Assembly (NCBI RefSeq): GCF_030848805.1
Contig: NC_092362.1
Coordinates: forward strand, 4,960,001 to 5,024,000
Length of the DNA stretch: 64,000 nt
Direction: 5' to 3'
Source: Temnothorax longispinosus
Taxonomy: Eukaryota; Arthropoda; Insecta; Hymenoptera; Formicidae
Shown here: positions 13,660-25,252 of the stretch, piece after piece
How the letters are laid out: each line of letters begins with the position of its first letter
How positions within the stretch are numbered: position 1 is the first letter of the stretch
Program-made: the position numbers and the translations under genes
Notes under the pieces: generated by a model
Databases searched by the model: none
The model's input: the letters and a program-made list of their open reading frames with translations, nothing else
What the model was told of the DNA's origin: nothing

Positions 13660-14760
13660 CCTTATGCCAAAGACATATTTTTATTTTGAAAATATTAACA
13701 TTATTAACATGTAAACCTTAAAATGATATACATAATATTACAAATATAAGTTACTGGTCTCAATAGATTTTATATTCAATTAGATAAAGAATTGTTTAAA
13801 TTTAAGACGATAAAATGTTTCTAAGAAAATTATCATTACTTCTGTAAAACAATGATTATTAATTATAATAAAGTTTTTAATTAGTTAATTGTAATTTCGT
13901 ATTAATTTCATTTTTGTACACAAATATTTAATTAATATTCAATTAATATTTAACTAAAACAAATAAAATTAAAAATAATAATTATTGTTTTATATATAAC
14001 CGACAGTTTATAATTTTATTATAAGAATTTTTTCGTCTAGAATTTAAAGAATTATTTTTTTAATTAAATAAAATAGATGCAAAAATAATTTATCTTTGTT
14101 TTATGCTATGTAATGTGATGATATAAGCATTGTGATAATATAAGCATGTATCTTACATTTATTTAAGTAACCCAATCAGCAATATTCTTTAAACATTTTT
14201 AAAATATTTAATAAATATATATTTATTAAATATATATATATTTTAAAAAAGTTTAAAAATATGATCTACTGATTGGAAAGGTGCAAATTTAATAGTGCAA
14301 ACATATACGTAGACATATGTAGCCGTACTTGTAATAACAGTAGCCAATGATTTGGACCAAAAACAAAATAAAGTTTATTACAATTTTGTGTTACATAAAA
14401 ATAATACTTATTACAGATATCGCAAAGTATTTAAGTCAGTCATATAAAATACAATGTAGAAACTAAAAATATAAACTTTAAATGATTCGCTTTATTATAT
14501 ATATCTGTAATTAATATGAGAGTTAATAAAAGAATTAGGTTATCAATTTTAATTTTGTTTTATAACGTATAACCTGTTTTAATTAAGAACTTGTATTTTT
14601 GCGTGTTTATATTGTAATTTATATAAATATTTATGCACAACGCATAAATCGAAAAAAAGTTGGTTTTAATACAATAATACAAATATGATTGTACTATTGT
14701 TATAAAATTATTCCGTGTACATGATGTACAAAAATAAAAAAAATATATATATATTATTAG
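13660..14760. other. AT-rich spacer
   Basis: The sequence is very AT-rich with short local palindromes such as that near 14,205-14,255. I see no gene. Confidence 0.6.
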
Positions 14761-14882
14761 TAGATATATATCTATAATAAAGAGGCATAACATTTCATAT
14801 GCATAAAAAGACATGAGATATAACATTATATATAAATAAATGTACAATATAATTTTGCCTCTTTATTGTAGATATATATCTA
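14761..14882. mobile_element. Short foldback element
   Basis: A 27-nt arm (14,761-14,787) containing AATAAAGAGGCA is repeated in inverted form at 14,856-14,882 with one mismatch, separated by 68 bp. The minus-strand open frame across it is not credible because it is low-complexity tyrosine/isoleucine. Confidence 0.55.
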
Positions 14883-15317
14883 TTGATAAATTGTATCTCG
14901 TATATAATATATAATATCGCGATATCGCGAACAATATTATTATAATATAGTCAAATAACTTTAATAAGAAATAACTTTAATAATAATGAAAGTAACAAAA
15001 GTAACTTATCCGACGTTCCGAATGAATCCGACGTTCCGTTATTTTAGATCTTATACATCTTCAATGTCTCTTAGTTTATTGAAAAATGAAAGTACCTTCC
15101 GCTTGGTTGATGCCTTAAGAGATTTTGATCCATAGGAGGGATGAATATTTAACAAATATTTTTGTAGGAATTCTAGAGTACATGCGCAACATAAAAAATT
15201 TATGTAAAATTACACCTATTATAGTGGGTAATTTTGAAACCTAAAACTGTAAATTTACAACTAAAACTGTGAATTTACAACTAAAAACTGTGAATTTACA
15301 TAAATTTTTTACAATGT

Positions 15318-15459
15318 GAGCCTATTCTGTAATTCATAACGACAGTGCATTATCGTTATAATATCGTTATAATATCGTTGCGCAGTATTTTTACTGTATG
15401 AAAAAACTGCGCTACGACATTATAATGATGACGAACTGTCGTTAAGATTTACAGGCCTA
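15318..15459. mobile_element. Foldback element with CGACAGT arms
   Basis: The left end (AGCCTATTCTGTAATTCATA, then ACGACAGT) matches the right end in inverted form (ACTGTCGTTAAGATTTACAG, then GCCTA). The centre contains a second hairpin, GCGCAGT paired with ACTGCGC. Size and structure fit a non-autonomous MITE. Confidence 0.6.
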
Positions 15460-15589
15460 CAGGACATCCCAAAATGTCCCTTAGAAAGGAGGATGTACAT
15501 GTCAGGCATAAATCCAAAAAAACTTATAAATTAAGTATATGTGTTATTAATATTTATCATTAATATCCACGGCACAAAAAGAAATGTTG

Positions 15590-15910
15590 TCTTACGTAGC
15601 TAGTGATCACGTGTGTTCTTGTCTGAACACGAACACTGAGAAGTCTTGGACACGAATGCGCATACAGCACAACACCACGTTTCTGGCTTTTGCCAAACAC
15701 TGCGTTCACCTTCACGTGCCTCGACGCATACAATCCACAAGATAAAAAACAATCGTCGGCGTTGGTGACTACTCGCTAAATAACCGCCAGTCGCAGCTTT
15801 CTTCTTTGTGCCCAGGCTGGAAAACTCACCAGCGCTGTCAACTTTTCACGAACAAACATCTATCACAGGCTAGTGTGATAAAAATAAGCGCGCACGTTCT
15901 TGGTTACATT
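15590..15910 (-). promoter_or_regulatory. GC-richer island with a strong minus-strand splice donor
   Basis: This block is clearly richer in GC than its flanks. On the minus strand it carries AGCGCTG|GTGAGT, with exon side ending at 15,830. That would fit the end of a first, perhaps untranslated, exon. No acceptor or downstream coding exon can be assigned with confidence. Only the donor and the base-composition shift are seen directly. Confidence 0.25.
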
Positions 15911-15984
15911 GCTGAAATGATGAAGAAGGTATAAGAAAAATTAAAATTGTATTAAAAACAAAATATTGGCACTTGAAAAATATA

Positions 15985-16175
15985 AAGTTTTTCTACAGAT
16001 TTCTCTTTCACAAAAAAAACTAATACAGGATATTTATACATATATGCAAAATACAAATAAAGAATTGTCTTATCGTTAGATAGGGAATAAGTTATTAAAT
16101 GAGTTAGGCATGTGTTTCCTTTAATCCTTTCTCCAAATAGTCGTTCGAGATTAGATATTTTATACATTAGTGCAA
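15985..16175 (+). repeat. Dispersed repeat, copy 1
   Basis: This segment resembles 56,940-57,115 in the same orientation. Shared blocks include ATAGGG, AAGTTATTAAATGAG and the spacing to a ...GATATTTT end, with scattered substitutions and small indels. It belongs to an old interspersed repeat that I cannot name. Confidence 0.55.
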
Positions 16176-16264
16176 TCAAGCTACATGTATACCTATATGT
16201 ATATAAAATATATTTATAGATATACGTGTAGCTGTAGCTTGATTGCACTAATTTACAAAATATT
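16154..16264. other. Hairpin with perfect 20-bp stem
   Basis: ATTAGTGCAATCAAGCTACA (16,166-16,185) is followed after 47 nt by its exact reverse complement (16,233-16,252). The pairing extends outward about 12 more bp with mismatches. The overall size resembles a microRNA precursor or a minimal MITE. I do not recognise the arm as a known microRNA. Confidence 0.5.
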
Positions 16265-18500
16265 TAAATTATACAATATTAATGATAATACAGTTAACTG
16301 TGTGTAATATATATAATATATATCCTTCTCTCTCCCTTCCCCCCCCCCCATTTATTGTGAAAGCAAATTTAAGAATCGATAACAATATCAGTATCGCTAA
16401 AGAAGTATTTATCCGCTTTCACTGTTGATTTTTTCATACATATTTTTTGCTGTCCACCTTTTATCAATTAGCGAATTAGGATCTCTCATTGGCAATAAAA
16501 TTAAACGAACATTGAACTTTTTTCTCAGCTGCGAGAAAAAGGACTACTCTCTCTTTTTGCGATAGAAATTACGCCTCCTTCTAAAGATCCCCCGTTTTTC
16601 TTTCATATCTTCCTGACTCCACTGTTAAATTCAGCCCGTCGATCGTGTTGCGAGTTTATGAGCAATTATTTCACATTCCGCGAACGCGTTCGCGGTACTT
16701 TATAGGCGCTCACGCGGCTAATTGATAATTACACCGTTCGGTTCGCGCCAAAGGTTCCCGCTGTCCGTGTGAAAATTGGCCGTCTTTATGTTTGCGTCGC
16801 TATACTATCTCGGAGGATTCGCTCACGCTGAAGGCCTTGATGATGGGTTGGGAAATTGCTTCTCGATCCCGTTGCACCTGCTCATGCGACACCGCGTGCA
16901 TCTCAAAGCGCGTCGGACGGTATTTGCCTATGTATTTATGACTTTTACGTGTCGTCGCGTTAAATTTCTCTAATGAGAGCAGACAGCGAGCCGGGATTTC
17001 CGCCAGGAAAGCTGCGTCCTTTTGCGGCAGATTTATTTGCTGATTAAGTTTAGATTAATCCAACTTTTTCAAGGCTACAGAACGTTTGAATGAATAATGA
17101 TAATTTCAAGAAACACGTATTTATATATAGACGCACGTACAGTATTCTTATTTAATGTTATTTATTAATTTAATGCTAATGGTTGGTTGGATATTAATTA
17201 ACGATCTTTCAATAATAATGGTCTTTTGAAATAATGAAAGTATATACGCGACATAATTCTGAGGGTTATTTATTTAAACATTTAACTTTCTCTATTAGCG
17301 TATGAATATAGGTGGTACAGATATCTGTATACTCAATTTATTATACTCAGACTGTTTTCTCTTTCAACAAACGTTTAATCAAATGACCGTTTCCCGCATG
17401 AGTTTAAAGCTTCACATCCATTAAGCTTATAATTGTGTGATTGTCGCAATGAACAATAATACGTATACATATATATATACGTATGAACGAAATATTCAAT
17501 GTTGGTGCGAACTATCGAGCGTGTGCAAAATTTCAATTTATATCGCGTATTCGGCGTAATTAATTAATATGCAGAATGACAATGAAAGCTTGGTTTTGTA
17601 TTTACGCATAATAAATTATTACAATAATTTTGTCGAAGGAGAGAGAGAAACGTCGGTTCTTACACAGAAAGTTAAACGTTAGAAATTACGTTACGTACAT
17701 TAAGAAAACGGATTCAATCAATTTTCTTGTCTTGAAGACAAGCTGTCGATTTTGCTGTCGAAAAATGGTTCTTCGCGAATAGCGCGTTACGTTATTCCGC
17801 ACACTATCAACATATAATTTATATGGTATCAGACGTTTCAATATTAGATTTCAACAAACACATTAATTTGGGATCAAATGGACTAGCTCTGCAATTAGTA
17901 AATTTGTTGTCCATAATGAGTTTAAACAGTAACATTTAAGCTATTTTGCGTTGAATTCTAGTAAAGGCCCTTTAACCCCCTACTCGTTTCTAATTCACGA
18001 ACTATATTTGCCGTGGATAATGACACATGGGATGCAGCATTGAAGCAATTGAAAACGACCAATTTAGTGTCCAATTTACACGTTTAATTAGGTCCATTGC
18101 AACACTAATGAGCAGGAACATTCGTATAATTGAAAGTGAAGTGGATCCCATTTGTCGTGTTCGGTATTTTTATCTCGTTACGATATTTTCTGTTTTGTTC
18201 TTGATATAACAAGTTTTCTAATGTTTGAGATTTACATATAAATGTATATGCTTCATCTGTCTATTATTGTCCAAATGGAATATAATTTATAATACGAATA
18301 AAGTACAGATGAAGAGGATTGAAGTCGTGTCGCGTGTTGCAAATAATTTAATGCAGCTTTAAAATATCTTACTGCAATGTATTTTCAAGTTGCTACTTTA
18401 AGTATATAGAATATACATTTATAAGACAAATGTACCAATGCCGGGACACTTAAGTCCTATGTCTAGACACCTTTATCACTTTAGTTTTTAAATAAGAATA
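16265..18500. other. Mostly unique spacer
   Basis: The stretch includes a run of 11 C at 16,339-16,349 and a GC-richer patch at about 16,620-17,030. No frame has splice or start support beyond chance. Confidence 0.55.
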
Positions 18501-18501
18501 A

Positions 18502-18576
18502 CGTGAATTAAAATCAAAGATAAAAATATAATGCAAAAAAATATTTTTATCTTTGATTCTTTGATTTTAATTCGCG
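18502..18576. repeat. Small inverted repeat beside the large palindrome
   Basis: AATTAAAATCAAAGATAAAA (within 18,502-18,529) is matched in inverted form at 18,541-18,576, where an extra 8-nt direct duplication (TTCTTTGA) interrupts the arm. It ends two bases before the large palindrome begins. Confidence 0.7.
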
Positions 18577-18578
18577 TT

Positions 18579-19212
18579 GAAAAAACCTAAGTAACAAGTG
18601 GTGGACGTAATCTTTGTATCTCCAAAAATCTCGAAAAAACCTAAGCAGTATTATTTTTATTTCCACAAAATTATTACTCAAGTGATACACATCACAAAAT
18701 TACGTTACCTTATCAAAAAATGAGTCGCGCTTCAAGTGATCTATTATTACAATTACAAAAAAGAAATGATATCTCTTTTTAAATTACAGCGCCAATTACA
18801 GAGAACATATATTTTTTGAGATACAAAGATTCCATTCCACGTCTACCACTTGTTACTTAGGTTTTTTCGAAATATAATATTACTACTGCTTTTCTTCGAT
18901 TAGAATAAAAAATTGAATCATGAAGAATTACACAGGTAACAGTACAAAATACAAATATTTTATTAAAATATTTAAACCCAACAAGGGAATACAAGGTATT
19001 TAAATACAAAGTTTATATATGTATTTTAAAAGATTTAATCGCATCGCAAAGAATTACAGAGGTAACAGTACAAAAAATAAAAATATTTTATTAAAATACA
19101 TAAATTTTTCTTGTCAAAAACTTGGCGCTGCTAGACCTCAAAATTAGGTCAGCCTGGTGTGTATGTGCGAGCGAGTGGGTGTGGGCGATGTGTGTGTGTA
19201 ATTTGTAAAAGG

Positions 19213-19259
<47 letters not shown>

Positions 19260-19807
19260 AGCAGCGCCAAGTTTTTTGACAAGAAAAATTTATGTATTTT
19301 AATAAAATATTTTTATTTTTTGTACTGTTACCTCTGTAATTCTTTGCGATGCGATTAAATCTTTTAAAATACATATATAAACTTTGTATTTAAATACCTT
19401 GTATTCCCTTGTTGGGTTTAAATATTTTAATAAAATATTTGTATTTTGTACTGTTACCTGTGTAATTCTTCATGATTCAATTTTTTATTCTAATCGAAGA
19501 AAAGCAGTAGTAATATTATATTTCGAAAAAACCTAAGTAACAAGTGGTAGACGTAATCTTTGTATCTCAAAAAATATATGTTCTCTGTAATTGGCGCTGT
19601 AATTTAAAAAGAGATATCATTTCTTTTTTGTAATTGTAATAATAGATCACTTGAAGCGCGACTCATTTTTTGATAAGGTAACGTAATTTTGTGATGTGTA
19701 TCACTTGAGTAATAATTTTGTGGAAATAAAAATAATACTGCTTAGGTTTTTTCGAGATTTTTGGAGATACAAAGATTACGTCCACCACTTGTTACTTAGG
19801 TTTTTTC
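18579..19807. repeat. Large nested palindrome with 123-bp loop
   Basis: The left arm, 18,579-19,134, is almost exactly reverse-complementary to the right arm, 19,258-19,807. The few differences include a short insertion in the left arm near 18,833 and an A-run length change near 19,116. Within each arm the segment containing ACCACTTGTTACTTAGG recurs in inverted form (18,585-18,620 against 18,815-18,870), so the palindrome is nested. The loop has GT- and CT-rich simple sequence. If transcribed, either strand would form a hairpin of about 550 bp. Near-identity of the arms points to recent origin or gene conversion. Confidence 0.92.
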
Positions 19808-20233
19808 GAGGTATAATACTACTACTTTGTTTTTTTTTTTCGAGGTGAAGATACTACTGTTTAGGTTTTTTCGAGATTTTTCAAGATACAAAGATTTCGT
19901 CTACCACTTGTTACTTAGATTTTTTTAAGGTATAATACTACCACTGTTTTTTTTTCGAGGTAACAACATATACACTACTATGCGTGTACTTGGCGCCTTT
20001 CTTTACCTTTTTTTTAAAAAAGGTAATTTTGTACAGATATCACGCCTTTTTGTAGTATTACGCATTGTATAAACAATATGTACAGGGTGTTATTTCGAGG
20101 TATAATACTACCACTTTGTTTTTTTCGAGGTAACAACATAATACGTATATACTACTATGCGTGTACTTGGCGCATTTTTTTACCTTTTTTTTGAAAAAGG
20201 TAATTTTGTACGGATATCACGCCTTTTTGTAGT
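19808..20233. repeat. Degenerate tandem repeats continuing from the palindrome
   Basis: Pieces of the palindrome sequence (ACTTAGGTTTTTTCGAG, AAGATACAAAGATT) continue here. Two direct copies at about 19,931-20,056 and 20,101-20,233 share TATAATACTACCACT, CTATGCGTGTACTTGGCGC and ATATCACGCCTTTTTGTAGT. The second is separated from the first by a short unique spacer. Confidence 0.8.
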
Positions 20234-20515
20234 GTCATATAAGACGTCGGCGTTAGAAGTAGATAGAAAAAGAAGTATCTTAATAAAAAATTTTCACATT
20301 TGGACTTTGCGTCGCAATATCTCCGCTCGTAAGCTATCGATCAAGCCTACTTAGAACTTGATCCGTTCACTCGTTATTGAGATCTCAACATCTCGGGTAC
20401 TCGCAACCCGTCGCGTCGCGTAAAAGAGTCACGGTCGGTCTCGCTCCGCGTGTACTTGGCGCGAGACACTACCGTGTCTCTTGATTCTGCCGCTAGGGAA
20501 TTTTTAAGTCGATTC
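20234..20515. other. GC-richer spacer before the 90-bp array
   Basis: There is no gene. It repeats the GTGTACTTGGCGC word of the preceding tandem repeats at about 20,451 and has a short perfect hairpin, GAGACAC paired with GTGTCTC, near 20,464-20,481. Confidence 0.6.
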
Positions 20516-20830
20516 TTATGAATCAAGCTTGAATTCGATGTCTAGGTGTCCCAGGTTGCCGATGACGAGGTTCACATAGTGCGCTTCATAGTTTTCGGTA
20601 TTCAGGTGTATTAATACCTTGAATTCGATGTCCACGTGTTCCAGGTTGCTGATGTCGGGTTCCAGATAGTGCGCTCTATAGTTTTCGGTGTCCAGGTATA
20701 ACAATACGTTGAATTCGATGTCTAGGTGTCCCACGTTTCCGATGACGAAGTCCACATAGTGCGCTCCGTAGTTTTCGGTGTCTACGTGTATTAATACCTC
20801 GAATTCGATATCTACGTGTCCTACATTCAG
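20516..20830 (-). repeat. 90-bp (30-codon) array, minus-strand arm
   Basis: Three full units start at 20,782, 20,692 and 20,602 on the minus strand, with a partial unit nearest the pivot. Spacing is exactly 90 bp. Read in one frame the unit gives DTENYxAHYxxxxIxNLxHxD and then IEFKVLIH. There is no stop from the pivot to TAA at 20,518-20,516, where the frame ends KLDS. No in-frame ATG is seen, so it is not a self-contained gene. It is either a minisatellite that happens to be open or part of a spliced repeat protein. Confidence 0.85.
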
Positions 20831-21633
20831 ATTTAAAGTTATTAATACACCTAGACACCAAAAACTACAAAGCGCACTATGTGGACCTCGTCATCGGCAA
20901 CCTGAAACACGTAGACATCAAATTCGAGGTATTATTACATCTAGACACCGAAAACTACGGAGCGCGCTATCTGGACCTCGTCATCAGCAACCTGAGACAC
21001 CTAGACATCAATTTCAAAATATTAATACACGTAGACACCGACAACTACGGAGCGCACTATGTGGATCTCGTCATCGGCAACCTGGGACACCTAGACATCG
21101 AATTCAAGGTATTAATACACGTAGACACCGAAAACTACGGAGCTCACTATCTAGACATTGTCATCGGCAACCTGGGACACCTAGACATTGCATTCAACGT
21201 ATTATTACACCGGACACCAAAAACTACGAAGCGCACTATGTGGACCTCGTCATCGCCAACCTGGGACACCTAGACATCGAATTCAACGTACGATTACACC
21301 TGGACACCGAAAACTATGAAGCGCACTATCTGGATCCCGTCATCAGCAACCTGGGACACGTGGACATCAAATTCAAGGTATTAATACACGTAGACACCAA
21401 AAACTACGGAGCGCGCTATCTGGACCTCGTCATCAGCAACCTGAGACACCTAGACATCAATTTCAACGTACGATTACACCTGGACACCGAAAACTATGAA
21501 GCGCACTATCTGGATCCCGTCATCGGCAACCCTGGGACACGTGGACATCGAATTCAAGGTATTAATACACGTAGACACCGAAAACTACGAAGCGCACTAT
21601 GTGGACCTTGTCATCGGCAACTTTAAGGACTAA
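20831..21633 (+). repeat. 90-bp (30-codon) array, plus-strand arm
   Basis: Units begin at 20,854, 20,944, 21,034, 21,124, 21,213, 21,303, 21,393, 21,483 and 21,574. Spacing is 90 bp except 89 bp at 21,124-21,213 and 91 bp at 21,483-21,574. The one-base loss and the later one-base gain cancel, so the first and last units share a frame, which ends ...VIGNF-KD-TAA at 21,631-21,633. The translation repeats DTENYGAHY, DLVIGNLGHLDIEF and KVLIHV. Variation between units includes many amino-acid-changing differences, so purifying selection is not obvious. There is no in-frame ATG. A 282-codon open frame through 20,778-21,626 is an artefact of switching frames at 21,211. Confidence 0.88.
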
Positions 21634-21818
21634 AATGATAAAAATATCCAGACACAGGTATTATACGTGTCCAGGCATTGGTACATTTACCTTAATATAA
21701 TTTTGTTTTGCTATTTTTTGGATAACACGTTCTTTATGCTGTCATCATTTAGAAGTTTAAAATCAAAGCGATAAATGAATACAATAAAAGTAATAATATT
21801 TAGAAAGAAAGTTGCATT
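21634..21818. other. Spacer after the array
   Basis: Short AT-rich sequence without a recognised feature. Confidence 0.6.
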
Positions 21819-21914
21819 TTATTCAACAACATCTCTCGCGAATTTATTCGTTGCTGCATTTACCTTTTCTGTCATTGACTCGATATCGTCATATATCGCT
21901 GTGCCGCAGTCGCC
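21819..21914 (-). CDS. Possible 3' terminal coding exon
   Basis: On the minus strand a frame ends IYDDIESMTEKVNAATNKF, then ARDVVE and TAA at 21,821-21,819. The stop overlaps a perfect AATAAA (21,823-21,818). Possible acceptors are CGACAAG before 21,914 and GGCACAG before 21,898. The composition is more protein-like than the neighbouring frames. The longer frame upstream begins with TTG and is not supported. I do not recognise the family. It may instead be chance. Confidence 0.22.
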   Translation of the reverse strand, partial: GDCGTAIYDDIESMTEKVNAATNKFARDVVE

Positions 21915-22979
21915 GCTTGTCGAGCGGAAATGAAATTGAAGGAAATGGACGAGAATAAGATCGTTTTGGTTCGGCGAATTACTTAAGAGTGAAATGGCAC
22001 GGACGTCGGGGTCGGGGAGATGCATCGAAGTCGCACGAAAGGCAGTTGCGAAACAGTAAGGTGGAAGGAAAAACCTGAGCAATCGGGTCAACGGAGAGAG
22101 GTGTTCTCCAAAGAAGAACGCCGAAAGGAAGGAAACTTACGGCGAGAGGAAGGGCAAGAGAACGATTGAGTTTAAATCGATCGGAAAGATTAGAGATGAC
22201 GAGACACGGCAGAAAGAACCTAGGTCGAAGGGAGAGTAGTACTGGGGAAGGAGGGGGAGGTCCTGGCAGGAGAAATCAATTTCGAATTAAAGTACCCACG
22301 ATGGATTTGCCTCTTCGCCTCTGTTCTCCTTGTTCCTCATTTTACGTCGGTTATATAGAATGTCATCGCGGGCAATTGAACGCTTTCTGTATAGTGATCG
22401 ATGCTAAAGGCCAAAAGTAGAAGAATGCCGTCAGTTTTAATGGCGAGTCATTGACGGCTTTCGAGTAATAAGCTATTGAAAATAAAGCGTTTCTCTACAA
22501 ACTTTAACGATGCAAATTGAAAACAGCAACTTGTTCTTCGAATTCTAAAAGAATGTTACCTGAACGGAGTTTTAATTTACACACATGGTAGGTACTCAGA
22601 TATTTAGAATAAAAGAGTTGCGAGAAAAGGTGATTACGCGAGGAATTAAAAATTGATAAAAATACAATATAATTATACGCAATATTCCGCGGTGCTTTCC
22701 AACTTCGATTTTCCAATATTCTCGCAGGCCGTTTGAAATATTTTTCCATGGTATTTTCGCTTTTGTAAATGAAATGGTTGTTTAGACGAATATTCCGATT
22801 GAAAAATAAGTATTTTATCGGATTGAATTCTTAATTTAAGCTTGAGAAACTTGGAGCGATATTGACTCTCAATTTGCATCGTCTGAAACTGCAGCATTCT
22901 AGCAGTATCGAGTATCGTATATAAGGCAAAGTAGATACGTGGCACGTTCGACTATACGTGAATGTTGGAGATTTTAGTG

Positions 22980-22980
<1 letters not shown>
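21915..22980. other. Mixed-composition spacer
   Basis: A purine-rich, GC-richer patch lies at about 21,960-22,270. It could be untranslated or regulatory sequence. Open frames here are not supported. Confidence 0.5.
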
Positions 22981-23062
<82 letters not shown>

Positions 23063-23076
23063 GAGAGAGAGGAGAA
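22981..23076. repeat. GA dinucleotide microsatellite
   Basis: An uninterrupted GA run of more than 70 bp is followed by GAGAGGAGAGAGG variants. Frames across it (Arg-Glu or Ser-Leu runs) are artefacts. Confidence 0.98.
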
Positions 23077-25252
23077 GTGCATACGTTGCGTATATGACGT
23101 AAAAAATATGGAGAAAAAATCTTTTTATAGGACGCACACGTGACCGGAGTGCCTAGAGTATATTTGAAAAGAGTCCAAACTCTGGCAAACGCGATAACGC
23201 ACGAGGCGGAAAGAGGAAAACTCAGTTTATTTTAGTGTTTATTTCAGCGCCACTTTATTTTTCGCGAATAAATCGCCGATGATGTAACCCGCGAGTTTTG
23301 GGCACGCGCTATACGCGAGTTAGATATACAAAAAAATCAACAGAATTGCATATTGCAAGAGTCCCGAGTGCTTTGCCAGATATCAGTTTATATCATGAAG
23401 GTACGATAGCTTATCGTAAAAGTCTGTTTTCCTCAACAATTAATGAATTCGTTCGTAAGAACTCTTTGTGATTAATTATGCAGAAACAGTTTGCGAAATT
23501 TATAGATCTTTTAAGTAGAAATTCGATAGCGCAAAAGTGAAATGCTAAGAGTAATAACAAATAATTTTAATTTAATCGATGCACAATGGTAAAATTCGTG
23601 AAATGAATGAAGAACGAAAAAAAAAGGATTCTGAGAAATTATCGGGATAAACGATTTATATATCGGAAAATTGCAAGTTGTGTATATGCATGGCTATTAT
23701 TAACACACGAAGAAGTTTTGTTAGAACAATTGATAGAAGAAACGAGTTGAAAGAGTTAGTCGTGGAACATTAAGCTAACAAATCAAAACGTGCATAAATT
23801 TTCTCAAAAATCTATATCAAGTAGTGTATCAAGTGATGTGTAACGTAATGAATGCGTAATTTCATTTTAATTGTTTCATAATATCGCTTCAATCTAATAC
23901 ATTTTGCGATTTATATATAGCAGAAATTTACGATTACATCGAAATCGATATTGTATTTAAACGAATATAAATTAATAGTATTTTGCACTAGATATCGTGC
24001 CTTTCTCAGCAAAATATTAATTAATTATAAATTAAACGTGTTAAAGTAATCTATCAAACTTTTTACATTTTGCAACAAATATCATTTGATGTTTGTCGAC
24101 ATACTTGAAGATGCATTCGATATGCAGTTCACGTTGAAACATCTCGAATTAAATGGCTCTTTAAGTCCTCTCCGCTTTGCCATCTTTTTGCGTCAGTAAA
24201 GTGCTCTTGTCGCAGACGGTATATCTGATGTTCAGGTATTCCATTATAATAATACGCTTCGTCGCCTTTCAATTCACGGTTCGCTTTTAAAAAGGTTCCG
24301 CGACCGGCTGTACGCCGGTAGTCGCAAAAACACGGTTTATCACGAAGTAGATTAATGTTTTCGACTCTCATTTAGGTCAGAACGCTGTTAGCTTATTCTG
24401 ATGTAATGCCATGATGTACAATCCGCCTCTTGTGTACTCCGGCTAACGTCCATGAAAAAGATTACACACGGCCCTTGTGTTATATTATGTTGATTCTAAC
24501 GCAGTAAACGGTAATGGAATGCCGGGAATAATACTGCACTCACTGAAATATTTTAAATTATACTTTTCCCATTTGCAGTCCGAGATTATTTTAACATAAT
24601 AAAAAGTCATACATTAAAAGCAAATCACTATAAATTAATAATATTTATACAAATAAAAAAACGGACCGTAGGTAATCATATACAAGGAATGATATAGAGA
24701 ATGATATACTTTAATAAAGAATGATACGCATAATTAATTTGCATTTTTGCATAGCGCAAATATAGGGCGATGTAAGATATGTATTGAAGTAATATGTAAA
24801 TATCTGGATTGTTATATTTATATGGATTTAAAGTGTAAAATTAATTTTGTTTATCGTATATAAAAATCTAAAAGTTTTGAGATTTTTTAACACTTTTCTG
24901 TGTGTATTTCTTCACACAACATATTCTAAAATTATATTCCGATAATGAATGCGTAATTGCAAACGCAGTCACAATTGATAATTCTATGATCAATATTTGT
25001 TTTTTTCTACGCTGTGATATAAATTAACATTATGAAAGATAGGATATTTTTTGGAAAAATATCTTTTGTTAACACGCTTTCCTAAAACAACAGCAATCCA
25101 CAACGAGATATTTTTGTTTGCCTGTAAGTTGCATCTACGTTTTCTTGAATAAAAACTGAATGTATTACTCCGTTTTGAGTTTACTTGACACTCACACTCT
25201 GATGAATTAGATTATATAGAATTTGTCGTGTTATTGAGCTTTTTCTTTGCAG
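23077..25252. other. AT-rich spacer
   Basis: The only candidate in this stretch is the small frame at 24,129-24,371, listed separately. Otherwise nothing is supported. Confidence 0.55.
24129..24371 (-). CDS. Small ATG-started frame, unknown
   Basis: An 80-codon minus-strand frame starts with ATG and has balanced, charged composition (LLRDKPCFCDYRRTAGRG and EHFTDAKRWQSGEDLKSHL). This differs from the hydrophobic or low-complexity chance frames around it. There is no recognised domain, no clear splice partner and no poly(A) signal next to its end. It could be a short peptide gene, an exon or chance. Confidence 0.15.
   Translation of the reverse strand: MRVENINLLRDKPCFCDYRRTAGRGTFLKANRELKGDEAYYYNGIPEHQIYRLRQEHFTDAKRWQSGEDLKSHLIRDVST

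Noticed and set aside
14560..14847. 95-codon minus-strand frame rich in Tyr/Ile
   Set aside because: It is a translation of AT-rich sequence overlapping a foldback element.
18579..20233. Telomere-like TTAGG words
   Set aside because: TTAGG occurs only as part of the longer word ACTTAGGTTTTTTCGAG, never as a tandem TTAGG array.
20778..21626. 282-codon plus-strand open frame across the 90-bp array
   Set aside because: It begins in one frame of the repeat and switches to the other at the one-base loss near 21,211, so its translation mixes two unrelated repeats.
20516..21633. CRISPR array
   Set aside because: Units are contiguous 90-bp tandem repeats without unique spacers, in a eukaryotic context.
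22831..23143. Ser-Leu and Arg-Glu open frames
   Set aside because: These are translations of the GA microsatellite.
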